A stretch of DNA of 64,000 nucleotides from Leptospira adleri (GTDB lineage: Bacteria > Spirochaetota > Leptospiria > Leptospirales > Leptospiraceae): positions 4,168 to 68,167 of the forward strand of contig NZ_NPDU01000024.1 in NCBI RefSeq assembly GCF_002811985.1, written 5' to 3'. The translations under genes and the position numbers were made by a program. The notes beneath the pieces are model-generated. The model had not been told where the DNA came from and made no database searches. It worked only from the letters and a program-made list of their open reading frames with translations. Positions 61,192-64,000 of the stretch are shown piece after piece (within the stretch, counting starts at the first letter, position 1; each line of letters opens with the position of its first letter).

Positions 61192-62949
61192 TTATTGAGT
61201 TACCGGTTCTGAATCCGGAGTGATAAAATCTTCATCACTCCAAGGTAACTCATCTTCCTGATCAGGTCCGCTTCCTTGGTTTTGGGATGGGGCACCTTCA
61301 CTCGATGAGTTCGGATTACCGTCTGGAGAATTTCCTGGGAAAGGGGTTTGTGCAGGTTGAGATCCGTTTCCAAGAATTTTACTAAACTCCGCGGCAAAGT
61401 ATGGATTTCCGATTAGCATTCCCATTTGAGCAAATTTCTTTGCTTGTTCATCCGAAATCACACCAGTAGTTTTATAGGAGTCCGCAAGTTCTTTCATCGT
61501 TGGCCGATCTTCCGCTTTTAGAATATCATCAAGCGTTCGGAAGGTCTTGAATTGCTTATCATAGAGATCAGCTTTCTTCGAGGATTCATCTACCTTCACT
61601 CCGTTAAAAATCAACTTGTACGGTGAATCATCTTGGGGATCGTGAACTTCATTTAAACAATCCCTATGAAAAGCCATAAGTGAACCGTGTGAGCGATCCC
61701 GTGCAAAGTGCTGCCTCCCGTCAACGGAAGGTTCGGATAGAGTCGCAGACTGGTTCAGTTTCAAACCCAACTGTGCGGGGTCGATTCCATACCGAGCGCA
61801 GATCAAAGATGCAGTCATCTGAAGAAGTTTATCGAATTCGAAATCATCGTTTACTTCGAGGTTATGGACTTGAATTTTCCCGGCACCAAACAGCATTGGA
61901 AGTCTAAAACCACTTCGAGCACCGAAATAAGCGTTCTCCCATTCTAGTTCCAATTTTTCTTGATCAGCCTTCGATATGTTCCCTTCACTAGTTATTAAGG
62001 CACGAGGCGGATTCCTGGAATTGAATCGATCCGCGTTGTGTTTTATTACGAAGATCAAAGACATGATCTCTAGGATACAAGACTCGATCGGGGAAATCCC
62101 GAACCCACGGAATCTCACATCGGAACTATTGTTCTTATGGCGAAGCACGATTCTTCCCGCTTCGTAAACTTCCGTAACTTGATTCCGAATCATCTGGACG
62201 TGAGTTATTGATTTGTCGCCCTTATAGCCCTTTTTCGGATCCACTCGGAAAATTGTGGCCGGATCAAGATAGGTAATATCTATCAGTTCGTTTCTTCTGT
62301 TAAAAGTCCTCTGGTAGGCTACCGTATCAATCGCGAGAGTATCCCTTGTGGCCATTTCAAGAACCTCGCCTAGGCGCTCACGTTCGCGCCAAGTCGGAAG
62401 AGATTTATCGCCCATTATAAGCAACAAATGGCCGAGGTTATCCATTTTGATTTTATCTTCCGGAGAAGGGGACTTTCTCTTTTCCTTCATTGCGATGGAA
62501 AAACCCGGATCTTCGTCGAGATCGCAATACATCGAAACATCATCGGCGAGAATTTGGTGAATAGAACCAATCAAAGATGAAGAATATCCGATATCGCGAA
62601 GATCGAACGGATCCGGTCGGAAAACGGGTCGGCACCGAACACCTTGCGAAAGGAGGACGTATTGATCATCGACGTAAATCGGATCCTTTGCGTCTTTCTG
62701 GGTCCGCAAGATCTCATACATTCGATTGTTTAAACTGATAGCTTGATCGACCGTTGCTCTGGTCGGTCCATAGAAACGACTTTTACGAAATGTTGAAACG
62801 TCCATGAATCGCGGATCTGTTTCTTCTTTCGGGGGGGAATTTGAATCTGTCGGTGCCGTCTTTCCTTTTACTTCTTTTTCGCCGCGGAACTCTTTTGGAG
62901 TCCTATAGTGAAGATTCTTTTCGTAGTTCTCGCCCCGAGGTCGTGCCAC
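61192..62949 (-). CDS. Portal protein
   Basis: A 585-residue protein from GTG 62949, which lies seven bases after a late element; the TTG at 62988 would be the -35 of that element. The body has portal marks: a helical clip/stem with FGISPIESCILEIMSLIFVI near residue 285, then ADRFNSRNPPRALI and LICARYGIDPAQLGLKLN near 385-400, where portals carry the D-P-x-x-LG loop. The C-terminus is Pro/Asn/Gln-rich. Forms the dodecameric DNA channel. No terminase gene is next to it in this window. Confidence 0.85.
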   Translation of the reverse strand: MARPRGENYEKNLHYRTPKEFRGEKEVKGKTAPTDSNSPPKEETDPRFMDVSTFRKSRFYGPTRATVDQAISLNNRMYEILRTQKDAKDPIYVDDQYVLLSQGVRCRPVFRPDPFDLRDIGYSSSLIGSIHQILADDVSMYCDLDEDPGFSIAMKEKRKSPSPEDKIKMDNLGHLLLIMGDKSLPTWRERERLGEVLEMATRDTLAIDTVAYQRTFNRRNELIDITYLDPATIFRVDPKKGYKGDKSITHVQMIRNQVTEVYEAGRIVLRHKNNSSDVRFRGFGISPIESCILEIMSLIFVIKHNADRFNSRNPPRALITSEGNISKADQEKLELEWENAYFGARSGFRLPMLFGAGKIQVHNLEVNDDFEFDKLLQMTASLICARYGIDPAQLGLKLNQSATLSEPSVDGRQHFARDRSHGSLMAFHRDCLNEVHDPQDDSPYKLIFNGVKVDESSKKADLYDKQFKTFRTLDDILKAEDRPTMKELADSYKTTGVISDEQAKKFAQMGMLIGNPYFAAEFSKILGNGSQPAQTPFPGNSPDGNPNSSSEGAPSQNQGSGPDQEDELPWSDEDFITPDSEPVTQ

Positions 62950-62956
62950 AGGAAAG

Positions 62957-62988
62957 GGACAATTGGGTAACGTTTGAAAACATTGCAA
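62957..62988 (-). promoter_or_regulatory. Late promoter element of the portal unit
   Basis: TTGCAA starts at 62988 and TTGTCC occupies 62962-62957, a start-to-start distance of 26, one more than in the other seven. GTG at 62949. Confidence 0.6.
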
Positions 62989-63116
62989 ACCTTTTTCTCT
63001 AATCTTAACGGGGTTTTTGATGAGTTTTTAAATAATTTGAAAATGGTTTGAAAACGTTTGTACTCAATTCATTTTCGGTGTATCATTCGAAGATTCTAAT
63101 ATTCTTGAGGACTAAA

Positions 63117-63791
63117 ATGGAATTCAAAGCAGTAATTCTTATCGCGGACGGTAAAAACGGAAACCCAACGAAGGAAGATGTTTCGATCATAGAAACGCTA
63201 CCGGTATTCTTTGGAAATACGATCGCACCAATTTCTTCCATTGATTCTCAATTCGGCGAACTCAAATCTACTGAATGGGAAGGCAATACACTATTAGGAA
63301 CATTCTCGATCGAGAAAATTTATCCCGCGATTGAAGGAACGGTAAATACCGACGATTTAAAACATACAATTACTGGAGTTCGACTTTCAATTCTAACGAA
63401 CCAAGATGAGAGGATACAGCCTATTCAAAAGGATGGACTATACTCAAAATCAAATTCGGAAGATCTATCAGGAAATGATATTTTTGATTTGAGAATTTTT
63501 AGAAAAATCCTTCATCTGTTTTCAAAGTTCGAAGAGGAATACGCTGAGCATAGGCTAAAATTACATCTTCGATTTCATAAATCGCATATCGAACAAATTG
63601 AAATCAGATTTGAAGTCGGCGCCCAAGAACCAAAGGAATGGACAAATTACGTAACTAATATTGATAGCTTATTTGAAGACAATTTTTCCGAAATCCTTCG
63701 ACGTGCTATCAATTCCGTGCTCACCAAATTAAGCCATAGTAAGTTGGAACCTTCTTGGAAAGGAAATACCAATGTATCTTATCTAAAATGA
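63117..63791 (+). CDS. Hypothetical protein divergent from portal, 224 residues
   Basis: ATG 63117 has a GAGG box; a longer frame from 63048 starts inside the divergent control region. Alpha/beta protein (EFKAVILIADGKNGNPTKED at the start). No family recognised. Its message runs straight into the structured RNA that begins two bases after the stop. Confidence 0.6.
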   Translation: MEFKAVILIADGKNGNPTKEDVSIIETLPVFFGNTIAPISSIDSQFGELKSTEWEGNTLLGTFSIEKIYPAIEGTVNTDDLKHTITGVRLSILTNQDERIQPIQKDGLYSKSNSEDLSGNDIFDLRIFRKILHLFSKFEEEYAEHRLKLHLRFHKSHIEQIEIRFEVGAQEPKEWTNYVTNIDSLFEDNFSEILRRAINSVLTKLSHSKLEPSWKGNTNVSYLK

Positions 63792-63793
63792 AA

Positions 63794-63944
63794 AATGTAA
63801 ATCAAGGTGGCGGTTCGAATCCGTAGGAGAATGTACTGTGGGCGGAGGTCGACTCTCCGCAAGGCGAAAGGGGTTTGGTGCCCAGCAAAATTAACGACGG
63901 AACAGCTGGAAACTCTCCACTTCATCGCCATCTTGAATTACATT
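63794..63944 (+). ncRNA. Candidate structured non-coding RNA, about 150 bases
   Basis: A 19-base closing stem joins 63794-63812 to 63926-63944 with one mismatch and one G-U pair. Inside are GGTTCGAATCC (a tRNA T-arm-like hairpin), a perfect 6-bp hairpin GCGGAG/CTCCGC (63842-63847 with 63855-63860), TCCGT (63820-63824) that can pair with ACGGA (63897-63901), and GGAGA (63826-63830) that can pair with TCTCC (63914-63918), the last two forming a possible pseudoknot. No ORF covers it. Followed by a hairpin terminator. Confidence 0.55.
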
Positions 63945-63954
63945 AAAATCAAAA

Positions 63955-63978
63955 AAAAATGAACAAATGTTCATTTTT
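63955..63978 (+). terminator. Terminator-like hairpin after the structured RNA
   Basis: AAAAATGAA pairs with TTCATTTTT around CAAATG, 9-bp stem with T-run on both strands. Could end transcripts from either side. Confidence 0.55.
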
Positions 63979-64000
63979 GAGACATAAAAGCCATTATCGG

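Noticed and set aside
63811..63825. tRNA gene suggested by GGTTCGAATCC
   Set aside because: Only a T-arm-like hairpin is present; no anticodon arm, D arm or acceptor stem fits around it.
1..64000. CRISPR arrays, insertion sequences, integrase and tRNA genes
   Set aside because: No regularly spaced direct repeats, transposase or tyrosine/serine recombinase motifs, or cloverleaf sequences were seen.

Overview
The window looks like most of a temperate, plasmid-type myophage genome from a spirochaete of the genus Leptospira. I base this on spirochaete-type lipoprotein signal peptides, AT-leaning codon use, a ParA-type partition locus in place of any integrase, and an overall plan that recalls leptophage LE1, which is known to replicate as a circular plasmid. 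I could not run a search, so genus and relative are inferences. No integrase, tRNA gene, CRISPR array or insertion sequence is visible. The large terminase is also missing and probably lies outside one of the two edges.

Bases 1-11.5k form the lysogeny and maintenance region. It holds two lipoprotein genes (the first cut by the left edge), an SOS-type cassette (umuD, umuC, an SRAP protein and a small membrane protein), a winged-helix replication-type protein, a roughly 450-base gap with a candidate small RNA and a perfect 24-base palindrome, then a ParA/DUF3102 partition pair. After these come cargo genes (a HicB-like protein, an XRE regulator, a FeeM-like N-acyltransferase, a 7TM protein) and a cI/cro-like divergent switch with a palindromic operator at 11492-11508.

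Bases 11.5k-29k are a tightly coupled plus-strand early operon with many 4-base ATGA overlaps. It encodes a putative recombination protein, an SbcD/SbcC nuclease pair, a ParB/Srx-fold protein, an HNH-like protein, a second winged-helix protein with the same C-terminal domain as the one at 5155-5856, a string of small proteins, a short C5-cytosine methyltransferase that shares almost all of its DNA with a second long reading frame, a DUF5131 protein, a cupin-like protein, an MmcB-like nuclease, a D12-class adenine methyltransferase and a prohibitin-like protein. It meets the late region at a strong terminator (29055-29086).

Bases 29k-63k are the virion genes, mostly on the minus strand. Going against the coordinates, they encode portal, Mu gpF-like head protein, a DarB-like polyvalent protein, prohead protease, scaffold, major capsid protein, a HAD/pyrophosphatase-like polyvalent protein, connector candidates, sheath, tube, a frameshifting tail-assembly chaperone pair, tape measure, spike, baseplate J, tail protein I, collar fibre, and a lysis set (cysteine-peptidase-like lysin, holin candidate, spanin-like lipoprotein). 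A plus-strand block (35059-38417) carries baseplate wedge and hub proteins.

The main new observation is a promoter-like element, TTG-N22-TTGTCC, found eight times, each just upstream of the first gene of a late transcription unit. Other items of note are the dual-coding methyltransferase locus, a hidden tail-chaperone frame reached at a run of nine A, and three candidate structured RNAs (about 6090-6250, 18310-18400 and 63794-63944).
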